A stretch of 64,000 nucleotides of DNA from the NCBI RefSeq assembly GCF_000763295.1, contig NZ_JRJE01000009.1, positions 186,001 through 250,000 of the forward strand. The letters are read 5' to 3'. This DNA comes from Thalassospira australica (lineage in GTDB: Bacteria; Pseudomonadota; Alphaproteobacteria; Rhodospirillales; Thalassospiraceae). A program made the position numbers and the translations under genes. The notes under the pieces are model-generated. The model had not been told where the DNA came from and did no database searches. It saw nothing but the letters and a program-made list of their open reading frames with translations. This document shows positions 7,511 to 17,374 of this stretch, piece by piece. Numbering within the stretch: position 1 is the stretch's first letter; each line of letters begins with the position of its first letter.

Positions 7511-10500
7511 TTAAGCCTTGCCGTAGCCGCCGCCACCGGGCGTTTCAATGATGAAGACATCACCGGCATGCATTTCAGTCCCATCGGTGCCCTTAAGCTC
7601 GATCACGGTGCCGTCGGTCCGCTCAACCGCATTGCGGCCAAGTTTGCCCGGTTCACCACCAGCGACCGCCTGATTGGGCACGCGACGGTGGTTGGACAGG
7701 ATCGATGCGGTCATATCTTCAAGGAAACGCACACGGCGTGTGGTGCCATCCCCGCCCTTGAATTTGCCATTACCGCCCGATCCCTTGCGGATTTCAAAGC
7801 TTTCAAGCATGACCGGGAAACGCCATTCCAAAACTTCCGGATCGGTCAGACGCGAATTGGTCATATGGGTGTGAACACCACTGGTGCCGTCAAAGCCCGG
7901 ACCAGCCCCCGAACCACCACAGATGGTTTCATAATACTGATGCGTATCATTGCCCCAGGTGAAGTTGTTCATCGTACCCTGTGCGCCCGACATGACGCCA
8001 AGGGCGGCATACAGCGTATCGGTGACGTGCTGAGATGTTTCAACGTTACCGGCCACAACGGCGGCAGGATACCGCGGGTTAAGCATTGATCCTTCGGGCA
8101 CGATCAGATTAACCGGCTTCAGGCACCCGGCATTCAGCGGAATGTCATCATCAACAAGGGTTCTGAAGACATAAAGGACCGCCGCACGGGTCACCGCCGA
8201 TGGGGCGTTGAAGTTGTTATCAAGCTGATCGGAAGTTCCGGTGAAATCAACCGTGGCCGAGCGGGTTTCCTTATGGATGGTGACCTTGGCCTTTACGACC
8301 GCGCCATTATCCATTTCATAGGAAAACTCACCATCACTCAGGACATCAATCACGCGGCGCACGCTTTCTTCGGCGTTGTCTTGAACATGGCCCATATAGG
8401 CATGCACAACATCAAGGCCAAAGTGATCCACCATCTTGCGCAGTTCCTGCACGCCTTTTTCATTGGCGGCAATCTGGGCACGCAAATCCGCGATGTTCTG
8501 ATACGGGTTACGGGCCGGATATTTCGCCCCTTCAAGAAGGGCGGTCAGGCCTGCTTCATCAAACGTGCCCTGATCAACAAGTTTGAAGTTGTCGATCAGA
8601 ACGCCTTCTTCTTCAAGAATACGCGAGTTTGGCGCCATAGAACCCGGTGTGATCCCGCCAACATCGGCATGGTGGCCACGCGATGCGACATAGAACAGAA
8701 CGTCTTTGCCATCATCGCCAAACACCGGGGTGATCAGGGTGATGTCAGGCAAATGCGTACCGCCGTTATACGGGTCATTAAGCATGTAAACATCGCCTGG
8801 CTTCATCTTTCCGGCGTTGTTTTTAATCACCGCCTGAACGGACTCGCCCATTGATCCAAGGTGAACGGGCATATGCGGGGCATTCGCGATCAGAAGGCCT
8901 TCCTGATCAAACACCGCACATGAGAAGTCCAGACGTTCCTTGATGTTCACCGAATAGGAGGTATTGGCAAGAGTGACCCCCATCTGTTCGGCAATGTTCA
9001 TGAACAGATTGTTGAACACTTCAAGCATCACCGGGTCGGCCTGTGTGCCAATCGCCTCGGAACGTTTCATTGCTACCACACGGTTCAGCACCAGATGGTC
9101 CAGACCGTTGACCTTGGCTTCCCAGCCCGGATCAATCACGGTGGTTCCGACCGGCTCAACAATCACCGCCGGGCCGCGTACGGTCGCACCAGGTTTCATG
9201 TCTTCGCGCTTATAGAACGGAGTATCATGTGCTTTGCCGTCAAACACGACTGAACGCGTCGCCAAAGGCTTGAGCATGATTTCCGAACCTTCAAGCACGG
9301 TCTCGGAATCCGGAAGGCTTTGTGTTTCACCAATGCCTTCAACTGCAACGGCTTCGACGACCAGCGGCTTTTCGCTCATGACGAAGCCATAGCGCTGTTT
9401 GTGCTGTTCTTCGAATTGGGCCTTGATGGCAGCGACATCGCCGAAATCAACGATCAGCGGGGTGTCGGTACCGTCATAGCGCAGGTGCAGTTTTTTAAGC
9501 ATGGTGATCTTGGCATCTGTGATGCCTTGTTCGTGCAGCTCACCACGGGCTTCTGCAGCCAGAAGATCAAGTTGTTCATCGAGCCCAGCCAGCGCATCTG
9601 TCGCCAATTTGGCCTCAACCGCCTGTTCACGCATGGCACGAATATCGGCAAGTCCCATGCCATAGGCCGACAAAACACCGGCAAATGGATGGACAAACAC
9701 CTTGGTCATGCCAAGGGTATCAGCCACCTGACAAGCATGCTGCCCCCCCGCACCGCCAAAGCATTGCAGGATATAATCAGTCACGTCATAGCCGCGCTGA
9801 ACCGATATTTGCTTGATCGCATTGGCCATATTTTCAACGGCAATGCGCAGGAAACCTTCGGCAACTTCTTCGGGGGTTTTGTCCTGACCGGTGCCTTCCT
9901 TGATCCTGATTGCCATGGCTTCGAACTTTTCGCGCACAGCATCAGCGTCAAGCGGCGCGTCGCCTTCCGGGCCAAACACATTCGGGAAGAAGTCCGGCTG
10001 AACCTTGCCCAGCATGACGTTGATATCGGTCACCGCCAGCGGACCACCACGGCGATAGGCTGCCGGACCGGGATTTGCACCGGCACTGTCAGGGCCAACC
10101 CGGAAACGTGCACCATCGAAATGCAGGATCGAACCGCCCCCGGCAGCCACGGTATGGATTTTCATCATCGGGGCGCGCATGCGCACACCGGCAACCTGGG
10201 TTTCGAAATCGCGCTCATATTCGCCGTCATAGTGTGAAACGTCGGTCGATGTTCCCCCCATATCGAACCCAATGACCTGTTTAAAGCCATCCATCTCTGC
10301 GGTGCGAACCATGCCGACAACACCTCCGGCCGGACCAGACAGGATCGCATCCTTGCCCTGGAACTTCGCCGCATCGGTCAAACCACCATTGGACTGCATG
10401 AACATCAATTTCACACCGCCCAACTCAGAGGCAACCTGATCAACATACCGACGCAGGATCGGTGACAGATAGGCATCAACCACCGTGGTATCCCCGCGCG

Positions 10501-11152
10501 ATACCAGCTTCATCAAGGGGCTGACCTCATGGCTGACCGATACCTGGGTAAAGCCGACGTCGCGGGCAATTTCAGCAGCAGCATTTTCATGCGCGGTATA
10601 GCGATAGCCATGCATGAAAACGATGGCACAGGCACGAATGCCATCATCATAAACCGCCTGAAGATCCTTGCGCAGCGCATCAAGGTTCATCGGGGTTAAT
10701 TCATCCCCCTGCGAACCAAAACGGCCATCGGCTTCAATCACGCTTTCATAAAGCGTTTCGGGCAGCTTGATGTTGCGATCAAACAGGCGCGGCCGGTTCT
10801 GATAGGCCAAACGCAGCGCATCGCGAAAACCCTTGGTGGTCACCAGAACAGTGCGGTCGCCTTTGCGTTCCAGAAGCGCGTTGGTGGCAACGGTCGTGCC
10901 CATCTTGACGGCTTCGATTTTCTCGGCCGGGACTTTTTCGCCGTCCGCGACCTCAAGCAGTTCACGGATGCCCTGAATGGCGGCGTCCTTGTAACGTTCC
11001 GGGTTTTCCGAAAGCAGCTTGTGGGTGACCAATGTGCCATCAGGCTTGCGCGCGACAATGTCGGTAAAGGTGCCGCCGCGATCAATCCAGAACTGCCATT
11101 TTGGCTGTCCGGTGGTCTGCGAAACGGGCGAATTTTGGTCGAGTGGTGCCAT
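7511..11152 (-). CDS. Hydantoinase/oxoprolinase family protein, HyuA-HyuB fusion (5-oxoprolinase type)
   Basis: This 1213-residue enzyme fuses the ATP-binding HyuA half and the HyuB half, the architecture of eukaryotic and bacterial single-chain 5-oxoprolinase. That enzyme opens 5-oxo-L-proline to glutamate with ATP hydrolysis. The HyuA start motif DRGGTFTDIVA is at about residues 24-34, with GFDMGGTSTDVS and GGAGGQHACQVADTLG further on. The HyuB half begins near residue 695 (MLEVFNNLFMNIAEQMG). I set the start at ATG 11152 because GGAG lies 8 nt upstream; in-frame starts at 11182 (ATG) and 11185 (TTG) lack this. It is the last gene after the TRAP transporter, which may import its substrate. 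Hydantoin or N-methylhydantoin are alternative substrates. Confidence 0.9.
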   Translation of the reverse strand: MAPLDQNSPVSQTTGQPKWQFWIDRGGTFTDIVARKPDGTLVTHKLLSENPERYKDAAIQGIRELLEVADGEKVPAEKIEAVKMGTTVATNALLERKGDRTVLVTTKGFRDALRLAYQNRPRLFDRNIKLPETLYESVIEADGRFGSQGDELTPMNLDALRKDLQAVYDDGIRACAIVFMHGYRYTAHENAAAEIARDVGFTQVSVSHEVSPLMKLVSRGDTTVVDAYLSPILRRYVDQVASELGGVKLMFMQSNGGLTDAAKFQGKDAILSGPAGGVVGMVRTAEMDGFKQVIGFDMGGTSTDVSHYDGEYERDFETQVAGVRMRAPMMKIHTVAAGGGSILHFDGARFRVGPDSAGANPGPAAYRRGGPLAVTDINVMLGKVQPDFFPNVFGPEGDAPLDADAVREKFEAMAIRIKEGTGQDKTPEEVAEGFLRIAVENMANAIKQISVQRGYDVTDYILQCFGGAGGQHACQVADTLGMTKVFVHPFAGVLSAYGMGLADIRAMREQAVEAKLATDALAGLDEQLDLLAAEARGELHEQGITDAKITMLKKLHLRYDGTDTPLIVDFGDVAAIKAQFEEQHKQRYGFVMSEKPLVVEAVAVEGIGETQSLPDSETVLEGSEIMLKPLATRSVVFDGKAHDTPFYKREDMKPGATVRGPAVIVEPVGTTVIDPGWEAKVNGLDHLVLNRVVAMKRSEAIGTQADPVMLEVFNNLFMNIAEQMGVTLANTSYSVNIKERLDFSCAVFDQEGLLIANAPHMPVHLGSMGESVQAVIKNNAGKMKPGDVYMLNDPYNGGTHLPDITLITPVFGDDGKDVLFYVASRGHHADVGGITPGSMAPNSRILEEEGVLIDNFKLVDQGTFDEAGLTALLEGAKYPARNPYQNIADLRAQIAANEKGVQELRKMVDHFGLDVVHAYMGHVQDNAEESVRRVIDVLSDGEFSYEMDNGAVVKAKVTIHKETRSATVDFTGTSDQLDNNFNAPSAVTRAAVLYVFRTLVDDDIPLNAGCLKPVNLIVPEGSMLNPRYPAAVVAGNVETSQHVTDTLYAALGVMSGAQGTMNNFTWGNDTHQYYETICGGSGAGPGFDGTSGVHTHMTNSRLTDPEVLEWRFPVMLESFEIRKGSGGNGKFKGGDGTTRRVRFLEDMTASILSNHRRVPNQAVAGGEPGKLGRNAVERTDGTVIELKGTDGTEMHAGDVFIIETPGGGGYGKA

Positions 11153-11221
11153 GATGCTCGCTCCTTTGGCATCTGTAGTCATCAAATTCGGATAGTTTTG
11201 ATCAGTTCACAAAATGAACCG

Positions 11222-12523
11222 TTAGCCATTCATTTGCGTTGGCAGCCATGTCACGATCTCCGGGAAAATGGTGATCAGAAGGGCCGCAAGCAAAAGCAGG
11301 AAGAAGAACGGCAAGGCCGCAAATGCAATCTTGAACAGGTTCTTGCCTGTCAGGCCTTGCAGAACGAAAAGGTTGAAACCGACCGGCGGGGTGATCTGCG
11401 ACATTTCAACCACCAGCACCACATAGATGCCAAACCACAAAAGGTCGATCCCGGCGGCCTGTACCATCGGCAGGATCACAGACGTGGTCAGAACCACCAC
11501 CGAAATCCCGTCAAGGAAGCAGCCAAGTACAATGAAGAACACCGTCAATGCAGCCAACAGCGCATAAGGCGACAGATCCATCTGCGCAATCCAGGCGGCC
11601 AGTTCACGCGGCACGCCGGTAAAGCCCATGGCAACCGTCAGCACGGCCGCACCTGCAAGGATAAAGCAGATCATGCATGACGTCCGGGTTGCCCCCATAA
11701 TACCGTCAAGCAGGCTTTCACGGCTAAGCGAGCCGCTCAGTCCAGACAGGATCAGCGCGCCAACCACGCCAAAGGCTGCGGCCTCGGTCGGGGTTGCAAT
11801 TCCGCCATAGATTGACCCGATCACAGCCGCGATCAGCAAAATCACCGGGATCAGACGACCGGATGCCCGGATTTTGTCCGCAAACGGAATGCTGGGTTCT
11901 GCAGGCGGCATCTTATCCTTGTTTACCGTTGCCCAGATGCCAACGAAGCTCATGAACATGAGGATCAGCATGGCACCGGGGATCACACCGGCAATGAACA
12001 GACGCGCAATGGAAAGCTCTGCCGAAACACCATAAACGATCAGGATAATGGACGGCGGGATCAAAAGACCCAGCGTGCCAGACCCGGCAAGGGTTCCAAG
12101 GATCAGGCTGTCTGCGTAGCCCTGTTTGCGAAGTTCGGGGATCGACATGCGCCCGATTGTCGCAGCGGTCGCAGCCGACGACCCCGAAACGGCAGCAAAG
12201 ATCCCGCAACCCAGAATATTGACATGCAGCAAGCGGCCCGGGATTTTGTTCAGCCACGGGGCAAGCCCAGTGAACATGTCTTCTGAAAGACGGGACCGAA
12301 ACAGGATTTCACCCATCCAGATAAACAGCGGCAATGGCGCTAGCGACCAGGTCGCAAGACTGGACCAGGCGGTCGTCGCGATGATCGGACCGGTTTGCCC
12401 GCTGGTGAAGAATTCAATGGCAAAAACGCCAATCGCAAACAATGCAAGTGCGACCCAAAGACCTGCCCCCAGAAACAGGAACAAAAGGGCCATCAGGATC
12501 AAACCGATTTGAAGTACTTCCAT
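11222..12523 (-). CDS. TRAP transporter large permease (DctM family)
   Basis: This 433-residue membrane protein has about 12 hydrophobic segments and the DctM/SiaM pattern: GFTGVPRELAAWI, PTEAAAFGVVGALI and EMSQITPPVGFNLFVLQG. It is the transport subunit of a tripartite ATP-independent periplasmic transporter, which is driven by the Na+ or H+ gradient and fed by the periplasmic binding protein. It follows the small permease by 9 nt and precedes the oxoprolinase by about 70 nt, as one transcription unit. Confidence 0.95.
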   Translation of the reverse strand: MEVLQIGLILMALLFLFLGAGLWVALALFAIGVFAIEFFTSGQTGPIIATTAWSSLATWSLAPLPLFIWMGEILFRSRLSEDMFTGLAPWLNKIPGRLLHVNILGCGIFAAVSGSSAATAATIGRMSIPELRKQGYADSLILGTLAGSGTLGLLIPPSIILIVYGVSAELSIARLFIAGVIPGAMLILMFMSFVGIWATVNKDKMPPAEPSIPFADKIRASGRLIPVILLIAAVIGSIYGGIATPTEAAAFGVVGALILSGLSGSLSRESLLDGIMGATRTSCMICFILAGAAVLTVAMGFTGVPRELAAWIAQMDLSPYALLAALTVFFIVLGCFLDGISVVVLTTSVILPMVQAAGIDLLWFGIYVVLVVEMSQITPPVGFNLFVLQGLTGKNLFKIAFAALPFFFLLLLAALLITIFPEIVTWLPTQMNG

Positions 12524-12532
12524 GATCGCCCC

Positions 12533-13045
12533 CTACTCGTTCAGTTCGTTCGCTTCGCCGCGCACAAATGCGGGGTCGCGGCCAGCCAAAAGATCGAAAA
12601 GGGCTTCAATCAGGGCGATGGTAAAGACAACAAGTCCGAAGGCCATTGCGGTTTGCGGTATCCAAAGCGGGAAAGCCAAAACGCCTGGCGACGTATCGCC
12701 ATAGGAAAAGCTTTCCTCGGCCAGCACCGCCATCCACCAGGCGAAGTAGCCTGCAAGATAGATCGCAGCAAGCAGCGTAATCGTTTCAAGGATGCGTCGA
12801 GCCGGACCATACAGGTAGGTCAGAACAATCATCACCCGAATGTGGGTCCCTGCCCGCAACGCCGGGCCAAGAGCCAGGAAAGTACCTGCCGCCAGTGAAA
12901 AGCCTGCCAATTCGTTTGCATCGTGAACGGCAATCCCGGCGATGCGCCCCAGCGACTGGGCAAGGATCAGCAACGCAATCGTCACCAGAAATACTGCCGC
13001 CAATCCGGCACTGAATTTGAATAAGTAATCTAGCAATCTGCGCAC
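12533..13045 (-). CDS. TRAP transporter small permease (DctQ family)
   Basis: The 170-residue protein has four predicted membrane helices, the usual DctQ form. The start is GTG at 13045, with AGGGGA about 7 nt upstream. DctQ binds the large permease and is needed for transport. It sits between the binding protein (142-nt gap) and the large permease (9-nt gap). Confidence 0.92.
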   Translation of the reverse strand: MRRLLDYLFKFSAGLAAVFLVTIALLILAQSLGRIAGIAVHDANELAGFSLAAGTFLALGPALRAGTHIRVMIVLTYLYGPARRILETITLLAAIYLAGYFAWWMAVLAEESFSYGDTSPGVLAFPLWIPQTAMAFGLVVFTIALIEALFDLLAGRDPAFVRGEANELNE

Positions 13046-13186
13046 AGCAGGTCCCCTTTCCGCCCACGATGATCCCTAAAACGGCCTCTCGCAACCAACG
13101 GACTGTAACATTAAAATGTACGGGATGTCCGGGACCGAACAAGGGATGACACTTATCCGGTCCCGGCAAATGGCAAGAACCTGAAA

Positions 13187-14161
13187 CTAGTTCTTGAACG
13201 CGTCGACGATGGCCTGGCCTTCGTCACCGGTTTTTTCCAGCCAAGCAGCAACCATCTTGTCACCTGCTTCTGCCAGACCGTCTTTAAGAGCCGCGCTCGG
13301 CGCAGCAACGTTCATGCCGTTGTCAGCCAGAATTTTCTTCTTGGCTTCTGCTTCTGCCATGCTCATTTCCCAACCGCGGGTCTCGGCTTTGGCAGCCGCT
13401 TCCATGACCGCAGCCTGAACATCAGCAGAAAGTGAATCGAACGAGCTTGCGTTCACAACGATCATGTTTTTCGGAAGCCATGCCTGAACGTCATAGAAGT
13501 TCGAAACGAAGTCCCATGCCTTGGAGTTCGCACCGGTTGACGGCGAGGTGATCATCGCTTCAACGATACCGGTTGCAAAGGCCGTCGGGATTTCCGGAAC
13601 TTCAACCTGGGTCGCGACCATACCGGTCAGCGACGCAAGTTCGGAAGTGGTGGCATTATAGGCGCGGAATTTGACACCTTCGAGGTCTGCGACTGTCTCA
13701 ACCGCGTTTGCGGTGTAAAGACCCTGTGCCGGCCACGGAACAGCATACAGAACTTTCAGGCCGTCTTCTGCCAAAGCAGCTTCAATACCAGCACGCGAAA
13801 CTTCCCAGAGTTTCTCGGCGTCTTCATAAGACGTGGCAAGGAACGGGATCGCGTCAACTGTGTAAATCGGGTTTTCATTTGCCAGCAGCGAAATCAGGGT
13901 TTCGCCGATCGGAATCAGGCCACGCTGAACCGAACGTTTGATGTCGGCATGTTTGAACAAAGAACCGCCGGAATGAACGGTGATGTTCAATTCGCCACCG
14001 GATGCTTCATTCACGTCCTTGGCAAATTCAATGATGTTCTGGGTGTGGAACGTCGCGTCCGGGTAAGGGGTTGCCATATCCCAGGTTTCCTGGGCAGCAG
14101 CCAAACCGGCTGACATGGTGATCGCAGCAACTGCGACAGTCGAAAGAGCTTTTTTCAGCAT
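13187..14161 (-). CDS. TRAP transporter substrate-binding protein (DctP family)
   Basis: The 324-residue periplasmic protein has a signal peptide; cleavage is likely after AAA at about residue 23. The DctP fold is seen in FAKDVNEASGGELNITVHSGGSLFKHADIKRSV-type spacing and in EVPEIPTAFATGIVEAMITSP. DctP proteins trap an organic acid through a conserved arginine; here KFRAYN (about residue 161) is the usual position. The association with an oxoprolinase suggests 5-oxoproline or a related cyclic amide acid as ligand, but this is an inference. It is the first gene of the transporter unit, with a predicted promoter and operator about 80-110 bp upstream. Confidence 0.94.
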   Translation of the reverse strand: MLKKALSTVAVAAITMSAGLAAAQETWDMATPYPDATFHTQNIIEFAKDVNEASGGELNITVHSGGSLFKHADIKRSVQRGLIPIGETLISLLANENPIYTVDAIPFLATSYEDAEKLWEVSRAGIEAALAEDGLKVLYAVPWPAQGLYTANAVETVADLEGVKFRAYNATTSELASLTGMVATQVEVPEIPTAFATGIVEAMITSPSTGANSKAWDFVSNFYDVQAWLPKNMIVVNASSFDSLSADVQAAVMEAAAKAETRGWEMSMAEAEAKKKILADNGMNVAAPSAALKDGLAEAGDKMVAAWLEKTGDEGQAIVDAFKN

Positions 14162-14238
14162 TGTTCAAGTCTCCCTGTATGTGATGCAAGCCGATACACG
14201 TTTTCGCATATCGAGACTCCAAAGCAGCCTCCCGACAC

Positions 14239-14268
14239 ATTAATCACAATTTACTGACAAATTGTCAA
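14239..14268 (-). promoter_or_regulatory. Predicted promoter of the TRAP-oxoprolinase unit with overlapping palindrome
   Basis: On the minus strand TTGACA (14268-14263) is followed after 18 bp by ATTAAT (14244-14239). The -35 box overlaps the palindrome TGACAAATTGTCA at 14255-14267, a plausible operator for a MarR-type repressor encoded just upstream. It lies about 78-107 bp before the dctP-type start codon, downstream of the regulator's own terminator. Confidence 0.6.
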
Positions 14269-14359
14269 TGTATTTTCATAACTCCCATGCAAAAACTGCA
14301 ACCCGATGACTTGGATGACCTCATCAAAACCCATCTCAATCCCGGTGTCCCCCAAAGAA

Positions 14360-14388
14360 AACAGGCGACAATCAAAGTGATTGCCGCC
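14360..14388 (-). terminator. Terminator of the MarR-like regulator gene
   Basis: An 11-bp stem with one mismatch, GGCGGCAATCA / TGATTGTCGCC, has a 3-nt loop and is followed on the minus strand by TGTTTTCTTT. It separates the regulator transcript from the TRAP unit. Confidence 0.7.
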
Positions 14389-14430
14389 TGCATAGATTTT
14401 TCGTCGTCGCTATGAGAGAGCTCGCCGCGC

Positions 14431-14940
14431 TTAGATCGAACTAGCTGCACGCGACGCCTGATCATAGACCCCAGAAATCGCGCGCAGCGTCTTGGCCACG
14501 TCCCCGACTTCCTCGCTGTTAACACCCAGACGCTGGAAGGTTTCCACAAGACAGTCTTCGCGTACCTGACGGTATTTTTCACACATGTCACGGCCCGCCT
14601 CGGTCGTCCCGTAATGTACTTCCTTGCCGCGTTTGATACCGTCAACCAAACCCAGTTTGCGCAATTTTTTAAGCGAATAATTCACAAGGTGGCTGTCTTC
14701 AACGTTCAGAACAAAGCAGACTTCCGACAGGCTTTTTTCACGTTCGCGCGAATTGACATTGTGCAGCACCAGAATATCAAGGACCGATACATCCGGCATG
14801 CCTGCAGCGCGCATACAACGCACCATCCACCGATTGAATGCATTCCCCGACAGGATCAGGGCAAATTCAAGCTCCGAGAGTTCCGCAGCACGTTCCGATA
14901 CAAGATGTGACGATGAGACGATGCGCGTTTTATCAGCCAT
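14431..14940 (-). CDS. Winged-helix (MarR-like) transcriptional regulator
   Basis: The 169-residue protein has a winged helix-turn-helix at about residues 52-115 (SVLDILVLHNVNSREREKSL, then DSHLVNYSLKKLRKLGLVDGIKRGKEVHYGTTEAG), flanked by helices for dimerisation as in MarR proteins. It belongs to the group of predicted MarR-like regulators found near transport and amidohydrolase genes. It lies directly upstream of the TRAP-oxoprolinase unit on the same strand, but behind its own terminator. The palindrome TGACAAATTGTC occurs upstream of both this gene and the TRAP unit, so it is the likely local regulator. The ligand is unknown. Confidence 0.85.
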   Translation of the reverse strand: MADKTRIVSSSHLVSERAAELSELEFALILSGNAFNRWMVRCMRAAGMPDVSVLDILVLHNVNSREREKSLSEVCFVLNVEDSHLVNYSLKKLRKLGLVDGIKRGKEVHYGTTEAGRDMCEKYRQVREDCLVETFQRLGVNSEEVGDVAKTLRAISGVYDQASRAASSI

Positions 14941-15028
14941 CCGACGTTCCCTATTACTTGATATTCCTGATCAAAAAGACCTTTTTTAATCACGAACATT
15001 GTGAGTTTGTCGGAATTTTATCGCGATA

Positions 15029-15058
15029 AAGGCGGCAAGGTAAAGCCCTTGCCGCCTT
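15029..15058. terminator. Hairpin terminator after first chemoreceptor gene
   Basis: A perfect 12-bp stem, AAGGCGGCAAGG / CCTTGCCGCCTT, with a 6-nt loop lies 22 nt past the chemoreceptor stop. The minus strand continues with TTTATC, so the T-run is short. Confidence 0.65.
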
Positions 15059-15066
15059 ATTATTAT

Positions 15067-15079
15067 CGACAATTTGTCA
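15067..15079. promoter_or_regulatory. Second copy of the TGACAAATTGTC palindrome
   Basis: The minus strand reads TGACAAATTGTCG, which matches 12 of 13 bases of the palindrome at the TRAP promoter. It lies 127 bp upstream of the regulator start, but also directly at the 3' end of the chemoreceptor gene, with a terminator in between. A role in autoregulation is therefore uncertain. Confidence 0.4.
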
Positions 15080-17041
15080 TTAAAGTGAACGCATCCGTTC
15101 AAGGAAACCGTCGATCTGACCACGCAAATCGTTGCTTTGACGACCCAGATTATCCGCGGACACGTTGACATCGCCCGCCGCAGAATTGGTTTCTTCTACT
15201 GCGGTGGAAACGCCTTGCATGGCGGATGATATTTCTTCGGTTCCTGCTGCCGCCTGTTCAACATTTTGCGAAATTTCGCTGGTCGCAACCGTTTGTTCTT
15301 CAACGGCAGCGGCAACGGCAGCGGCACGTTCGCTGATATCGGAAATCATTTTGACGATTTCATCAATCGCATCAACGGCGTGACTGGTGGCTTGCTGGAT
15401 ATCATTGATCTGTGTCGTGATATCCTCGGTCGCCTTGCCAGTCTGATTAGCAAGATTTTTGACCTCGCTTGCAACAACGGCAAACCCCTTGCCTGCATCA
15501 CCAGCACGGGCGGCCTCAATTGTCGCATTCAGGGCAAGCAGGTTGGTCTGTTCGGCAATATCATTGATCAGACTAATGACTTCACCGATCTTAAGCGCAG
15601 AGTCATTCAAACCCTGAATATTTTCGTTGGTACTCCGCGCCCTTTCGGTTGCGGACTGCGCCATCGTTGAGGTTTCGCTAACCTGACCGGATATCTCGTT
15701 GATTGATGCCGAAAGCTCGGTTGCGGCAGTGGCAACCAATTGCACGTTTGATGATGCTTCTTCCGCCCCGGAAGAAACAGCCATCGACTGATGGCTCGCG
15801 GTTTCGGCACTATTGCGCAACACGTTGGACACCTGATGAAGTTGCTCGACTGCGGTGCCGACATCTGCCATCACCGCAACAACCGCCTCGTCAAATTCCT
15901 TGATGTATTTTTCCTGGGTTTCCAGGCGCTTGCGGCGTCGTTCATCCGCCTGCTTTTGTGCTTCTTCAAGCTTGGCACGTTCGATGCCATTTTCACGAAA
16001 CACCAGAACTGCACGCCCCATCACACCAATTTCATCGGCACGGGAAACTTCATCAACCTCGACATCAAAATCATTCTCTGCCAGCCGGGTCATCTTGCTG
16101 GTCAATCCACCAATCGCATTGACAATGGCGCGTGACAGCAGGAACGAAAGCCCCATCAACGCCAAAACGCCAATGACAAACATGATGACAGTCACGGTCA
16201 GGCTTGTTGCCGCAATCTTTTCGGCCTGCTGTTTTTTAGCGCTTGATATCTCGCCGATTGAAAGGCTCAAGGCATCAAGAACGGGTTCGGCCTCGGCATA
16301 AAAATCAGACAAGAAACCAAGTTCGTCTTCTCGCTGAAGGATCTTGCCTGACAGCGCCTTAAAGTCGATCACATAGGACTTCATCAGGCCCGTTATTCTT
16401 GCCTGCTCATCTGCGGGTATATTTGATGCAGCCAATGCCGGACCAAATTCCGCAAGGCGATCATCAATGCGCCCGACATATTTTGGGTCCAAGCGTGCCA
16501 GAAAGTCTTTCTCATGCCGCCGCATCATCAACATGATCACCGTCAGATTATCGGCGCTGTATTTCTTGAGGGCTTCCTCGACATTGTGCACGGATCCCCG
16601 TAAACGCCCAAGCAACCCTTCCTCTTCGCTAAGACCAATTTCGCGCTGCAGGTCTACGACCGTCGCAAACTTTTCTGTATAACTCGCAAATGTTGTTGCG
16701 ATTTTCTCAATCTCGGCGTCAAACCCCGAAAGGGATTCGTCACTGCGAAGATTGTTCAGACCGACCATAACGCTGGCGACAACATCGGCGTGCCCGGAAA
16801 CGTATTTTTCATCTTTGCGAAGCAGGAAATCCTTTTCGCGCCGACGGGCATTCAGGAAATCGCGCGAAATCGCGTCCGCAACCAGCTTGTTCTCAAGTGC
16901 TGCATCCGCGACAGCCTGTGCATCACGTCTTTGTTGTTCGGCAACAAACTGCACTGCGCCGACCACAACGAAGATCACCAACGCCACCGCCCCAATCAAC
17001 GAAATTTGATAAAGAAGTCTCATGCGAGAAAGAAAATTCAT
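15080..17041 (-). CDS. Methyl-accepting chemotaxis protein with HBM-like sensor domain
   Basis: The 653 residues are laid out as a transmembrane helix (about 10-30), a periplasmic helical sensor of about 250 residues, a second transmembrane helix (about 278-302), HAMP and a long cytoplasmic signalling domain. The receptor hairpin tip is [21 protein letters not shown]. The sensor carries two repeats of an EKDFL-R-D motif ([13 protein letters not shown] and [13 protein letters not shown]), typical of the helical bimodular (HBM) domain, known in McpS to bind organic acids. It would control the flagellar motor through CheA/CheW. It is a tandem paralogue of the gene at 17375-19372. Its proximity to a TRAP importer hints at a related ligand. 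Confidence 0.94.
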   Translation of the reverse strand: MNFLSRMRLLYQISLIGAVALVIFVVVGAVQFVAEQQRRDAQAVADAALENKLVADAISRDFLNARRREKDFLLRKDEKYVSGHADVVASVMVGLNNLRSDESLSGFDAEIEKIATTFASYTEKFATVVDLQREIGLSEEEGLLGRLRGSVHNVEEALKKYSADNLTVIMLMMRRHEKDFLARLDPKYVGRIDDRLAEFGPALAASNIPADEQARITGLMKSYVIDFKALSGKILQREDELGFLSDFYAEAEPVLDALSLSIGEISSAKKQQAEKIAATSLTVTVIMFVIGVLALMGLSFLLSRAIVNAIGGLTSKMTRLAENDFDVEVDEVSRADEIGVMGRAVLVFRENGIERAKLEEAQKQADERRRKRLETQEKYIKEFDEAVVAVMADVGTAVEQLHQVSNVLRNSAETASHQSMAVSSGAEEASSNVQLVATAATELSASINEISGQVSETSTMAQSATERARSTNENIQGLNDSALKIGEVISLINDIAEQTNLLALNATIEAARAGDAGKGFAVVASEVKNLANQTGKATEDITTQINDIQQATSHAVDAIDEIVKMISDISERAAAVAAAVEEQTVATSEISQNVEQAAAGTEEISSAMQGVSTAVEETNSAAGDVNVSADNLGRQSNDLRGQIDGFLERMRSL

Positions 17042-17374
17042 CTAGGCCCCCACCCAAGGAGCCTGCATGAAACTCAGGTAGCCTATCTTCCCAAGCAATG
17101 CAGGCACGTTAAACCGACAACGCGAAAACACTTTATGTCGCCTTTAGTCAATTTTGGGATGTCACTAGCCGTTTATCAGAGGGAAAATAATTACAGTTTT
17201 GTGACAGTCGCAAATTTCACGTCCAGAACAGTTTGGTCACGCAGCAAGGGAATTTACCAACCGCGCGGTTTTGGTTTTCACATGTGATAAGCAGATTTGT
17301 ATGCAGCGCACAAAAAACAAGGGGGAAGACTATGCTTCCCCCTTGTGACCCTGCTTTCCTGATAAATGAGCCGA
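17042..17374. other. Intergenic region between the two chemoreceptors
   Basis: This 333-bp gap holds the terminator of the upstream receptor (17310-17345) and presumably the promoter of the downstream one. An A/T-rich stretch at about 17180-17220 is the best place for the promoter, but I cannot define the boxes. No ORF here is supported. Confidence 0.5.
17310..17345 (-). terminator. Strong Rho-independent terminator of second chemoreceptor gene
   Basis: A perfect 11-bp stem, CAAGGGGGAAG / CTTCCCCCTTG, with a 6-nt loop is followed on the minus strand by TTTTTTGTG. It lies 30 nt past the stop codon of the receptor at 17375-19372. Confidence 0.92.

Noticed and set aside
9320-10237. 305-codon plus-strand frame
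   Set aside because: Antisense shadow inside the HyuA-HyuB fusion gene.
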